Source: an uncultured Bacillota bacterium | Lineage (GTDB): Bacteria; Bacillota_I; Bacilli_A; RFN20; CAG-826 | Direction of reading: 5' to 3' | Assembly (NCBI GenBank): GCA_949287245.1 | Contig: CASEFL010000002.1 | Location: 1 to 64,000 of the forward strand | DNA length: 64,000 nt | Shown: piece after piece, positions 1 through 7,295 of the stretch | How the letters are laid out: every line of letters starts with the position of its first letter | How positions within the stretch are numbered: the stretch's first letter is position 1 | Program-made: the position numbers and the translations under genes | Notes under the pieces: generated by a model | The model's database searches: none | Seen by the model: only the letters and a program-made list of their open reading frames with translations | What the model was told of the DNA's origin: nothing

Positions 1-41
1 AATTTAACGAGGAATAACTTCTCCTCGAGTGTTCTTTTCAT
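1..41 (-). CDS. 5' end of a truncated gene running off the left edge
   Basis: An ATG at 41-39 on the minus strand opens a frame that stays open for the 13 codons left in the window and reads MKRTLEEKLFLVK. A strong Shine-Dalgarno GGAGG lies about 9 nt upstream (complement of 51-55). The product cannot be recognised from so few residues. The gene lies downstream of the tmRNA gene in the same direction. I rely on the ribosome binding site plus the open frame, so this is a probable rather than certain gene. Confidence 0.5.
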   Translation of the reverse strand, partial: MKRTLEEKLFLVK

Positions 42-105
42 AGAAAAAATCCTCCATTCATCTTACCCTACTTGGGCAAAATTATGGGGGATATTTCATC
101 TTTTA

Positions 106-507
106 TGGTGGAGCCGAGGGGAATCGAACCCCTGTCCGAAGGATTCCTGGCCTTCACTTCTACAGTTTAGACCTTGCTAACTTCATAGGAGGACAAGCAA
201 GATCGATGTCCTTCCTATATAGACTTATTGGTTTTTCGTTCGATGGTTTAAGTCACGACCCTAGACTTAGCCTTTATTTGTTCCGCCTAACTCTTCCTCT
301 AAAGGCAAAGGAAGGTAGACGTGCCCGTTCTCCTTAATGAGGAGAAAACCCGTAGGTTACTAATTAAGCCGCGGCATAGGAAACGCGGCTTGTGCTTTGT
401 TTCCAGAAAGGATAACTATTGTCAGTTATTTTGTTTTGATGTTAGAGCTCATCACGCCACTGCCATCAAAGCCTGGATATATCCCCCGTCAAAACCGGAA
501 CGACCCC
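106..507 (-). ncRNA. ssrA: tmRNA (SsrA), ribosome rescue RNA
   Basis: Transfer-messenger RNA frees stalled ribosomes and tags the unfinished protein for proteolysis. The 5' end GGGGTCG (507-501) pairs with CGGCTCC just before the encoded ACCA 3' end (106-109), forming the tRNA-like acceptor stem. A T-arm with GGTTCGATTCC-type sequence is visible near 118-135. By alignment with the Bacillus subtilis resume site, the tag frame begins at GAC and reads DNSYPFWKQSTSRVSYAAA, then TAA. The stop lies in a stem formed by AAGCCGCG and CGCGGCTT. The Tyr-Ala-Ala-Ala end suits ClpXP-type recognition. The resume codon is inferred by alignment; an in-frame TAA a few codons upstream limits how early it could be. 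Confidence 0.95.
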
Positions 508-538
508 ATTTCCTATAGCAATCGCCATAGGGTTATTT

Positions 539-544
539 ATTATA
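539..544 (-). promoter_or_regulatory. -10 element upstream of tmRNA
   Basis: A perfect TATAAT (minus strand, 544-539) lies 31 nt upstream of the mature tmRNA 5' end. Transcription would start inside a short leader that RNase P removes. No good -35 hexamer is seen at 16-18 nt, so the assignment rests mainly on the -10 element and its position. Confidence 0.45.
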
Positions 545-550
545 CGTAAA

Positions 551-690
551 AAACTATACATTTCCTTATTTTTCTTATAAATCGAAGCAATCAGTCGCTT
601 TTTGCAGGGTTTTCTTTAGAAAATTTTTCTTTCTTATTTTCTTCATATATAGCAATTTCTTTGCAATTCTTAAGTGAATAGGGGGGGTGA
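551..690. other. AT-rich intergenic stretch, no gene seen
   Basis: This stretch between the divergent tmRNA promoter and the export-cassette promoter is AT-rich and holds no supported reading frame. A run of seven G at 681-687 is the only odd feature. I see no stable hairpin or RNA gene in it. Confidence 0.5.
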
Positions 691-695
691 AATTC

Positions 696-750
696 CTCTA
701 CAGACCGTAGAGAATGTTAACATTGTCAAGAGGGGTGTTTTTTTGATAAT
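696..750 (+). promoter_or_regulatory. Promoter and two adjacent palindromes of the SipW-type cassette
   Basis: A sigma-A-like promoter is visible: -35 TTGTCA (723-728), a 16-nt spacer and -10 GATAAT (745-750). Just upstream are two inverted repeats. The first is CTCTAC-N5-GTAGAG (696-712). The second is the perfect 12-bp palindrome AATGTTAACATT (713-724), which overlaps the first two bases of the -35. This layout suggests a regulator binding at or beside the -35 box. The regulator itself is not encoded nearby. Confidence 0.65.
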
Positions 751-805
751 AGCCGCATCCCATTCGTAAAGAAGGGACTTTTGGAATCTCTTTAGGAGGT
801 ATGTT

Positions 806-1462
806 ATGCATAAGAAATTCCTTACCTTTGCTCTTCCTGTTGTTGGCGCCGCGGCAATTGTTGGTTCTGCCTACTCTGCCTGGACTTTCACAAGTGATAT
901 ACATGGCAATGGTACCATTACCGGCACAATTAATGTCACTCCGTTAAGTGAAGAAATTGAAGTTACTTTGGAATATGACACTTTTACTCTTGTCCTTGAC
1001 CAAGGCGGTGTGAATAACTTGAGCAATCACTCTGTTGGTATTACCGCTTATGTCACTGATGATAGTGGTTCTTCTATTGCCTTAGATGATGAAAATAACA
1101 CCATTACGGCCACCGTTACATGGGTTGGTTATCAAGAATTGCTCGTGACAAACGATATTGCTTTAACTTGGTCTGCATCAATGGCTGCTACTAATACAAG
1201 CGATGATAGTTATGCAAATAACCTTGCCTCTTGGGTAAGTTATGCAGGAACAAGCAATGCTTCTTTTGGAAGCTCCAGCACTTCTACAAGCGATGGAAAA
1301 ACCGTTACTTTTTGGAAAGTTGAGGTTCCTATGGATTTTGTCTATGCCTTAAAGCCTCAATCCATTGAGAGCTACAATTCTATGGTATCTGATCTTGAAG
1401 GAAAGAACGTCTCTATCAACATCAGTGTTACTGCAGCGCTCAAGGCTAAAACAGGCGCTTAA
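806..1462 (+). CDS. Secreted protein with SipW-dependent-type leader (TasA/CalY-like)
   Basis: A 218-residue secreted protein, first gene of the cassette. The N-terminus (MHKKF, then a hydrophobic run to about residue 20, then GSAYSAWTF) resembles the class of signal peptides cut by SipW-type peptidases, as in TasA and CalY. The mature part is rich in Ser, Thr and beta-branched residues, has almost no Cys and looks like a beta-sandwich. No LPXTG motif or C-terminal membrane anchor is present. AGGAGG at 794-799 sits 6 nt before the ATG. By analogy with TasA it may be a surface or matrix fibre subunit. Only the leader type and the neighbouring peptidase support that; the mature sequence is not recognised. 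Confidence 0.7.
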   Translation: MHKKFLTFALPVVGAAAIVGSAYSAWTFTSDIHGNGTITGTINVTPLSEEIEVTLEYDTFTLVLDQGGVNNLSNHSVGITAYVTDDSGSSIALDDENNTITATVTWVGYQELLVTNDIALTWSASMAATNTSDDSYANNLASWVSYAGTSNASFGSSSTSTSDGKTVTFWKVEVPMDFVYALKPQSIESYNSMVSDLEGKNVSINISVTAALKAKTGA

Positions 1463-1515
1463 TTCGTTTAAAGAATTTCTTATTTTTCTATATAAAGAAG
1501 AAAGGGGGGCTCATT

Positions 1516-2148
1516 TTGAACCGATATCGCATGATTCTCGCTTCTATTATTGTGCCCCTCTTTTCTTTTTCTTCTGTTGTTGGGGTAGGTTATGCCTCGG
1601 GGTGGTATTTCCAAGAGACAGAACCAGAAGCCAATTTAGAAGCTCTTATTGACGTAAAAGGACTCGCTAGTCTTGGTACGATCACCTTTTATGAAAATGA
1701 AGAATACGAAGAACATCGTCTTGTTTTTGATACCTTTGAAAGTGGTAATTTAAGTTTTTATCCTGCTTTAGATTGGACCTATGAAAATTATCGCGTAACA
1801 AGCGAAAATGATCATGACTTTATTGCTACTTGGACGGTTGATTTTCCTACCTCTCCTGCCGGCACGATTCAAATGAAAGATTACATCATGTTTTCTGGCA
1901 TAAATGACCAACAATTAGGAGAAATTGGTCTTAATAATGGAGTATGTTCATATTCCATTAAAAATTATCTTCCCTCCACTTCAAATAGTGTCTCTTTCTC
2001 TACAACGCCAAAATTTCAATGGATTGAGGGAAAAAGACCAGAGGAAGTTGAAGAATATAACGCTGTGATTGATGCGATTAAAGATTTGCAAACAAGTGAA
2101 ACAGACAAAATTACAATTACTTTGACCATATCATATGAAGAAAATTAA
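1516..2148 (+). CDS. Second secreted protein with SipW-dependent-type leader
   Basis: A 210-residue protein with a TTG start 6 nt after a G-rich ribosome binding site (AAAGGGGGG, 1501-1509); an ATG five codons later is the alternative. The leader (MNRYRMILASIIVPLF, then VVGVGYASGWYF) follows the same pattern as the preceding gene: a hydrophobic core, then Gly/Tyr/Ala and aromatic residues. The body (ITFYENEEYEEHRLVFDTF, and later KFQWIEGKRPEEVEEYNAVIDAI) loosely parallels the first protein, which also ends with a Pro-x-S/E-[IV]-E-x-Y-N segment. The two are probably distant paralogues. The gene overlaps the next by 14 bp. Confidence 0.65.
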   Translation: MNRYRMILASIIVPLFSFSSVVGVGYASGWYFQETEPEANLEALIDVKGLASLGTITFYENEEYEEHRLVFDTFESGNLSFYPALDWTYENYRVTSENDHDFIATWTVDFPTSPAGTIQMKDYIMFSGINDQQLGEIGLNNGVCSYSIKNYLPSTSNSVSFSTTPKFQWIEGKRPEEVEEYNAVIDAIKDLQTSETDKITITLTISYEEN

Positions 2149-4447
2149 AGCCTTAGGAATTTTGTTTTCTGCTTTAGCTATTGGAGCAGTATTAATCCCT
2201 GTTGGTGGGGCGACTTTTTTCTATGGTCAAAAGAGTGTAAATACAAGCCATAACGCTTATGTAAATTACGATCCCATACGGGAAAATCATATTTTTAATG
2301 ATGAATACGACCAAGTTTATTCTGGTCAAAAATTTTATGATGTGTATTTTGCTGCGCAAATTGCCATAAAACCCGGCACAACTGACGAGGTAATTACAAG
2401 TAGCAATTTAACAAACGTATCTGAGTTTAAACCAAATAATCCCACTTATGGTGGGTATGAGATTCCAGCTTTTGGTTATTTTCCTAATGATTCTATTCCT
2501 AATGATTCTAATCCAAATACCTACTTAGAAAATAATCCTATCTATTACAAATCCATAACAAATGTCACATTCATTACGACAAGTGACTTTCTGGAAATTG
2601 GCAATCCTCAAGTCAATTTATGGGACAAACATGATTATCGATTAAATTTCATTGGTTGGTCTTTAACGCCTACAAGTTGTTATGCTAATTATGTTCGAAC
2701 TCAAGATGAATGGTGGACAAACCCAGAATACGAAACTGTCCCTTGGCCAACACGTGGTCAGGGAACTTTCCCAAATCCACAAAGAGGGAAAGGCGCACAC
2801 GCAAGCGGTGATGACGCAGGAAAAAAATATTATGTACTCCCAGGATATTATCCCTATAGCAATGATTTTGTTCCCTTTAGACAAAATTTGCTTTTAAGTA
2901 ACTATGATGAATATGTTCAAAACATAGATGGAGATCCAGTCGCCAATGACTTAGTTTTATATCCAATCTATTCCTCTGGGAAAAACTATTATTATTCCGA
3001 TAGACGTGATTCTGACATTGATTTAAGCAATGAATTAAAAGATTCTATTACCTTTTCACAAAACGGCTCTTCAAGACAAATGTTATTCTCAGGAATTCTT
3101 TCAAATGTAATTACAGAAGGAATGCCATCAAAAAGAACGGAAAGTGATAACGGCGAAGAATACATGGTTTATCGCGTAAATAGCGTGAAACTAGAAAATA
3201 GCGACACTTTGGTTATTGAAGACCATATTGATAGTTCGGATGCTTCATGGAGTGAAAATGATGATGGAAAGGTAAAAATTGAACGCACCTCGCAATTTAA
3301 TGGTTACTACAACATATATCTTGTTACCTTTAACTTAGATAATGCTTGTGATGGTGGTACCAAATATCTTACAGATAACGACCTTTATACTTTAAATAAT
3401 CTATTTCAAAGTCAAAATATCCATCCATATTCTCTAGAGATTTGTTCTGAAACGTGGTCTAAAAATATAGGGTACCATATTTGGACTTCTCATAATGACC
3501 ACGACTACCGTTCTTTCGCGATTGTTTATGAACGTTTATATGAACCCCGTCTTATTGCTGGTCCTACTGGCGGCATGGATTATGAAGGCTCTTCCTTAGA
3601 ATACGAGAAAGAAAACTATTTTGTCCAAACAGGAAATAATGTATTCCGTATTATGAATGTACCTTTGGATGGTACAGTTGAGAATCGTTATACATCTAAT
3701 GATGTTTCTGCTATCGCTGATAGCACTTGGTTTGCCATTCAAGCTGCTTCCGATCAAAATTTTACTTATGACATGAACATTGTAGATGATTCATTACTTA
3801 GTAATCTTCCTACCATACAAGTTAACCAACAAACGGAATATTTTTATTCTCAAAGTTTGCTAGAAAAATATCAGCAAGGCCAGGATTATGGCGAACATAA
3901 TCCAACATTAACTAATATTTCGAATTTCCCCCTCGTCCATATAAAAAATCCAGGAAACTATGATATTGAAATTCACTTAAATTTAGAAAATTTTGCCGAC
4001 AACACCTCTGAACCTGCTGGAATTGCTTCTATTGATATTTATGTCCACCGCCGTGTTGTTCATTTTATTAATATTCTTTTTGCAACATATGAGGATATTT
4101 ATGCTGAAGAAAACCAAAATACCTATTTCCGTGGTGAAGATGAAAGTAGCGTATTACAAAACTATCTAAAAACAGATAACTATCAATACCGTTGCGATCA
4201 ATTTGTAGAAAATGAACTTTTAACTGGAGAAACTGAATTTTATTCTTACAACAATCGAGGCGACATTCATACTTTTAAAGATTTATTAACAAAACTTGAA
4301 AATGGCGAATTAACCGCTGACCGTCAAGGTTATTATCTTGCAGATATTGTAACAGGAAGAATTTTCACAAAAGAAACTATTCAATCTAATCCGTTTTCTG
4401 TAGATAGAAGCTGTGTTCTTATTCTTGTACCTAAACAATCAATTTAA
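2135..4447 (+). CDS. Large secreted protein of the SipW-type cassette
   Basis: A 770-residue protein with an N-terminal leader (MKKIKALGILFSALAIGAVLIPVGGATFF). It has no later membrane segment and no LPXTG motif, so it is likely released or held non-covalently. Around residues 170-275 it carries the pattern Y-R-L-x-F-x-G-W-S-L followed by L-V-L-Y-P-I-Y, reminiscent of Listeria-Bacteroides/InlB B-repeat modules (YxFxGW...LYPxW). The rest is rich in Asn, Tyr and Asp and is not recognised. There is no clear Shine-Dalgarno. The start lies inside the 3' end of the upstream gene, suggesting translational coupling. It may be the major surface or adhesive component; that is inference. Confidence 0.6.
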   Translation: MKKIKALGILFSALAIGAVLIPVGGATFFYGQKSVNTSHNAYVNYDPIRENHIFNDEYDQVYSGQKFYDVYFAAQIAIKPGTTDEVITSSNLTNVSEFKPNNPTYGGYEIPAFGYFPNDSIPNDSNPNTYLENNPIYYKSITNVTFITTSDFLEIGNPQVNLWDKHDYRLNFIGWSLTPTSCYANYVRTQDEWWTNPEYETVPWPTRGQGTFPNPQRGKGAHASGDDAGKKYYVLPGYYPYSNDFVPFRQNLLLSNYDEYVQNIDGDPVANDLVLYPIYSSGKNYYYSDRRDSDIDLSNELKDSITFSQNGSSRQMLFSGILSNVITEGMPSKRTESDNGEEYMVYRVNSVKLENSDTLVIEDHIDSSDASWSENDDGKVKIERTSQFNGYYNIYLVTFNLDNACDGGTKYLTDNDLYTLNNLFQSQNIHPYSLEICSETWSKNIGYHIWTSHNDHDYRSFAIVYERLYEPRLIAGPTGGMDYEGSSLEYEKENYFVQTGNNVFRIMNVPLDGTVENRYTSNDVSAIADSTWFAIQAASDQNFTYDMNIVDDSLLSNLPTIQVNQQTEYFYSQSLLEKYQQGQDYGEHNPTLTNISNFPLVHIKNPGNYDIEIHLNLENFADNTSEPAGIASIDIYVHRRVVHFINILFATYEDIYAEENQNTYFRGEDESSVLQNYLKTDNYQYRCDQFVENELLTGETEFYSYNNRGDIHTFKDLLTKLENGELTADRQGYYLADIVTGRIFTKETIQSNPFSVDRSCVLILVPKQSI

Positions 4448-4461
4448 GAAAGGAGACGCCA

Positions 4462-5472
4462 ATGAATCATCTTACTTTACCTATATTTGAAATGACTAAG
4501 ATTGAGGCCACGTCGATGGCGGTCTCGATTGTGGTTATTGCCTTCTTAACGATTGGTTTTGGCGTGCTCTTTTATCTTTATTATCATTACTATAAAAAAT
4601 GCGTGAAAGGCGGTCTAGAAGACTCCTATTTAAAAGAAGAAATCATTAAGGAAAATCCTTCCTATTTTAAAAATGTAGAAAAAGTCATTTACGATGATTC
4701 TTTATCCTTAGAAGAGAAATATGAATCTGTACCTACCATTCAAGAACACGTAAAAGACGTATTAATGAGAAAGAACGGGCTTAAATTTCTTGCCAATACC
4801 GTCCTTGTTCTTGTTTATCTTGCTTGTTTATCCGTATTAATCTTTGCTGCGACATCCCGTGCTTCAGGAGAAGTATTTCCTTTTGGTAACACTTCTTGTG
4901 TGGTTATTCGTACGGGATCTATGGAAGAGGTTAATCCCTCGAATGGTTATATAAAAGAACATAATCTAACGGACCAAATTGAAACCATGGCCTTAATTGG
5001 GTTAGATAAGGTCGAAAACGAAGAGGCAATGGAACAATATAAAATTTATGCGATTGAAGGAGATAATCGAATTTTAGTTCACCGTTTAATCACCATTAGA
5101 GAAAACGAGGAAGGCGATACGGTTTATACTTTTAGAGGAGATGCAAACTCCGCTAGCTTTAACGAGGAAATTGATGTTCCCTTTGAACAGATTATTGGCG
5201 TCTATAATGGCTTCCAAAATGTTGGTCTTGGCATGACGGTTGCATATTTACAAAGCGATATTGGTATTATTGCAGTCTGTTTTGGCTTAATTCTTATTGG
5301 TTGTTATGACATCTTTGAAATCATCTTAGGGAAAAGAATTGAAGAAAGAAAACAACTTCTTTATCCCATTATTGATGGTGAAACAAAACACCATATCTTG
5401 GAATCTTCTAGTTTACATTCTCGTTTAGAACTTCAAGAAAAGAAGCCTCATATAGAGGAACCAAAAGAATAA
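4462..5472 (+). CDS. SipW/ER-type signal peptidase I
   Basis: A membrane serine protease (336 aa) that would cleave leaders of exported proteins. TM1 spans about residues 17-42, TM2 about 108-130, and TM3 about 268-292. The catalytic Ser is S153 in R-T-G-S-M-E. The general base is a His, H207 in I-L-V-H-R-L-I, not the Lys of ordinary bacterial enzymes. The box F-R-G-D-A-N (224-229) follows. Ser-His chemistry is the mark of the SipW/archaeal/eukaryotic class. An AAGGAG ribosome binding site precedes the ATG and the gap from the upstream gene is 14 nt. The three upstream leader-bearing proteins are its obvious substrates. The extra N-terminal TM and the roughly 65-residue cytoplasmic loop before TM2 are longer than in B. 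subtilis SipW (about 190 aa). Confidence 0.85.
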   Translation: MNHLTLPIFEMTKIEATSMAVSIVVIAFLTIGFGVLFYLYYHYYKKCVKGGLEDSYLKEEIIKENPSYFKNVEKVIYDDSLSLEEKYESVPTIQEHVKDVLMRKNGLKFLANTVLVLVYLACLSVLIFAATSRASGEVFPFGNTSCVVIRTGSMEEVNPSNGYIKEHNLTDQIETMALIGLDKVENEEAMEQYKIYAIEGDNRILVHRLITIRENEEGDTVYTFRGDANSASFNEEIDVPFEQIIGVYNGFQNVGLGMTVAYLQSDIGIIAVCFGLILIGCYDIFEIILGKRIEERKQLLYPIIDGETKHHILESSSLHSRLELQEKKPHIEEPKE

Positions 5473-5480
5473 ATATAAAG

Positions 5481-5503
5481 CGACGATAAAATCGTCGTTT
5501 TTT
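5481..5503 (+). terminator. Rho-independent terminator of the SipW-type cassette
   Basis: CGACGAT-AAA-ATCGTCG forms a perfect 7-bp stem with a 3-nt loop, followed by TTTTTT. It lies 9 nt after the signal peptidase stop codon. Confidence 0.9.
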
Positions 5504-5865
5504 ATTTAAAAAAAATAGCTAAATAAGCAAGGATAGGTTAAGAAAAGCATCGTCTTTTTCTCATAGATAAATGTTTTTTAATAATCTCTTTCTAAAGAAG
5601 GAATGTTGTAGACTTATTCAAAGAAGGCTCAATGGTAAGTTAACTGACCTCTACTTTAAAGTGAGAAGAGAAAACAAAAATGACTCTTCCGTTTAAACTC
5701 CTAGAGGACTCATGATCGATATCCGTCGTTTAAAAACTCTCTAAAAGAAGAAGTAAGATTCTACGAAAAGATAGAAAGCAGCTACATTAAGAACAAAGGA
5801 AATATACAAAAACAATAAATACGTAATGAAATATACTTTGTCTGTTGCAACACTACATTCCTTTT
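5504..5865. other. Intergenic stretch between convergent terminators, no gene seen
   Basis: About 360 bp between the cassette terminator and the terminator of the minus-strand membrane-protein gene. It is AT-rich and purine-rich (many AAGAAG-like runs). Only very short frames without ribosome binding sites occur, and I see no RNA fold or repeat. It may be decayed sequence. Confidence 0.45.
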
Positions 5866-5897
5866 AATAAAAAGGCTGTTCCATTTGAAACAGCCTT
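5866..5897 (-). terminator. Terminator after the membrane protein gene
   Basis: On the minus strand AAGGCTGTT and AACAGCCTT form a stem with a short loop, followed by TTTTTAT. It lies about 20 nt past the stop codon at 5918. Confidence 0.85.
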
Positions 5898-5917
5898 AAA
5901 AGAAATTGTCGTATTTC

Positions 5918-7096
5918 TTATTCCATGACAGGACCGCGCATTGTTTTAAAGATGGTGTAAATAACACGGACCGCAATAACCATCATGAAAATAGTCATAG
6001 ACATGACATAGTTACTACCACCAAACATAAAGCCTAAAATCATGGCAATCACAGAGCAAGAGAAGGATTCAAAATATACAACTTGTTGCGCATCCCAGAA
6101 ATTTAAAGGCCGATACGGATTGTTCTTTCCTCTTGTTGCTAAGAAGACAATTAAACCCATAACAAAGATAGTTCCTACCACAATAGCGGAAAGAATGCCT
6201 ACGGTTGTCCAACCAACACTCCATTTAGTTGAGGCATAGCCTTCATCAAGGAAAGTACCCCATTTAAGACGAGAGGCTGCTCGATATTCATAAGAATCCA
6301 CAGCAGGAGCTTCTTCTTCAAAGGTCGGTTTTAAAAGCTCAACAAGAGTCTTATTTTGATATTCACTAGCGTCCCATTGATAACGAATCGCCGTGCCACT
6401 TGTTTCGCCATTCTCGTTTGTGTGATTGGGTAGAAGCACCAAAATATATCCATCTTTTGCAAGGAAAAGAGAAGAAACTTGATACATTTCTTCACCATTT
6501 GGATCTTGGCTTACCTCTTCATCCATAATGAAGTCAAAGAGTTCTTGCACTTTACCTTCATAAAGATTTTGATAATCATAATAAACCGCAAAATCGATAA
6601 TGGTTTCTTCGCTTACAACTGGTGGTTCAGAAGAAGTAGGAAGAGAACTGGAAGAAGAATCTTCCCCGCTTGGTAACTCGACGATTTGTCGCGTTACGGT
6701 ATGGAAATAGGCACCATTTTTATTCTCGCCATAGGCTTTCGCCCAAGAAGAATCCACATCCACTAAAGCCCCATCCTCAATACGGAGAGTAACACCTTTT
6801 TCTTCCATATCATGAACAAATGAAGCAGTTGGTGTAACTAATCCATAATCAGAAGAAGTAATAAAACTAGACGCATTCATATTCCCCATAGAGACTGCCG
6901 TGGGAATTAGGGCAATGACAATCGATAAAACGACAACAGGAAGAGAAGCCCACCAAGGCTTTTCTCTTGCAAGCAAACACGCTCCGTTGCTATATAAAGT
7001 TTTAAACCAATAGCAAAATCCAAACCACACACGGCTCCAGAAGGCCTTTGCTTTGCTTACCTTTTGACTACTTTGTTTCTTTTTTTGTTTCGACAT
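5918..7096 (-). CDS. Membrane protein of unknown function
   Basis: A 392-residue integral membrane protein. I chose the ATG at 7096 because AAGGAA lies 8 nt upstream; an in-frame ATG at 7162 has a poorer site. The N-terminus is very basic (MSKQKKKQSSQKVSKAK). TM1 spans about residues 52-70, followed by a roughly 230-residue external region with a Ser-rich linker (GEDSSSSS). Three C-terminal TM segments follow at about 298-325, 342-362 and 365-385. The layout of one N-terminal TM, a large outer domain and three C-terminal TMs recalls DUF1189-type proteins, but I cannot confirm the family. The lipoprotein gene lies upstream in the same direction; that gene has its own terminator, so co-transcription is doubtful. 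Confidence 0.65.
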   Translation of the reverse strand: MSKQKKKQSSQKVSKAKAFWSRVWFGFCYWFKTLYSNGACLLAREKPWWASLPVVVLSIVIALIPTAVSMGNMNASSFITSSDYGLVTPTASFVHDMEEKGVTLRIEDGALVDVDSSWAKAYGENKNGAYFHTVTRQIVELPSGEDSSSSSLPTSSEPPVVSEETIIDFAVYYDYQNLYEGKVQELFDFIMDEEVSQDPNGEEMYQVSSLFLAKDGYILVLLPNHTNENGETSGTAIRYQWDASEYQNKTLVELLKPTFEEEAPAVDSYEYRAASRLKWGTFLDEGYASTKWSVGWTTVGILSAIVVGTIFVMGLIVFLATRGKNNPYRPLNFWDAQQVVYFESFSCSVIAMILGFMFGGSNYVMSMTIFMMVIAVRVIYTIFKTMRGPVME

Positions 7097-7258
7097 GTTG
7101 TATTCCTTACTTCGCTTCTTAAGAAGCGATTTTGCATCGCTAAGATACGCTAAGAACGTCATTCTTTCTACTAAAGAATGAATTTCTTGCCATTACTTTG
7201 CGAAATTTTTAATTTATGAATAAAAATAATGAATTTTTGCAAAGATTTTGTGCTTTTT

Positions 7259-7286
7259 AAAAAGTCTCCTTAAAAATGAGGGAGAC
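7259..7286 (-). terminator. Terminator after the lipoprotein gene
   Basis: On the minus strand GTCTCC (7286-7281) pairs with GGAGAC (7269-7264) across an AT-rich 11-nt loop, followed by TTTTT. It lies 10 nt past the lipoprotein stop codon. Confidence 0.75.
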
Positions 7287-7295
7287 GAATAAATC

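Noticed and set aside
1-28. CGAGGA...TCCTCG hairpin near the left edge, read as a terminator
   Set aside because: No T-run follows on either strand, and it lies inside a plausible reading frame that has a good ribosome binding site.
321-518. A 65-codon plus-strand frame over the tmRNA gene
   Set aside because: It lies entirely antisense to a well-supported tmRNA and has no ribosome binding site.
1365-1652. A plus-strand frame of 95 codons spanning the end of the first secreted-protein gene
   Set aside because: It is a shifted frame across two better-supported genes and its Cys/Phe-rich product looks like noise.
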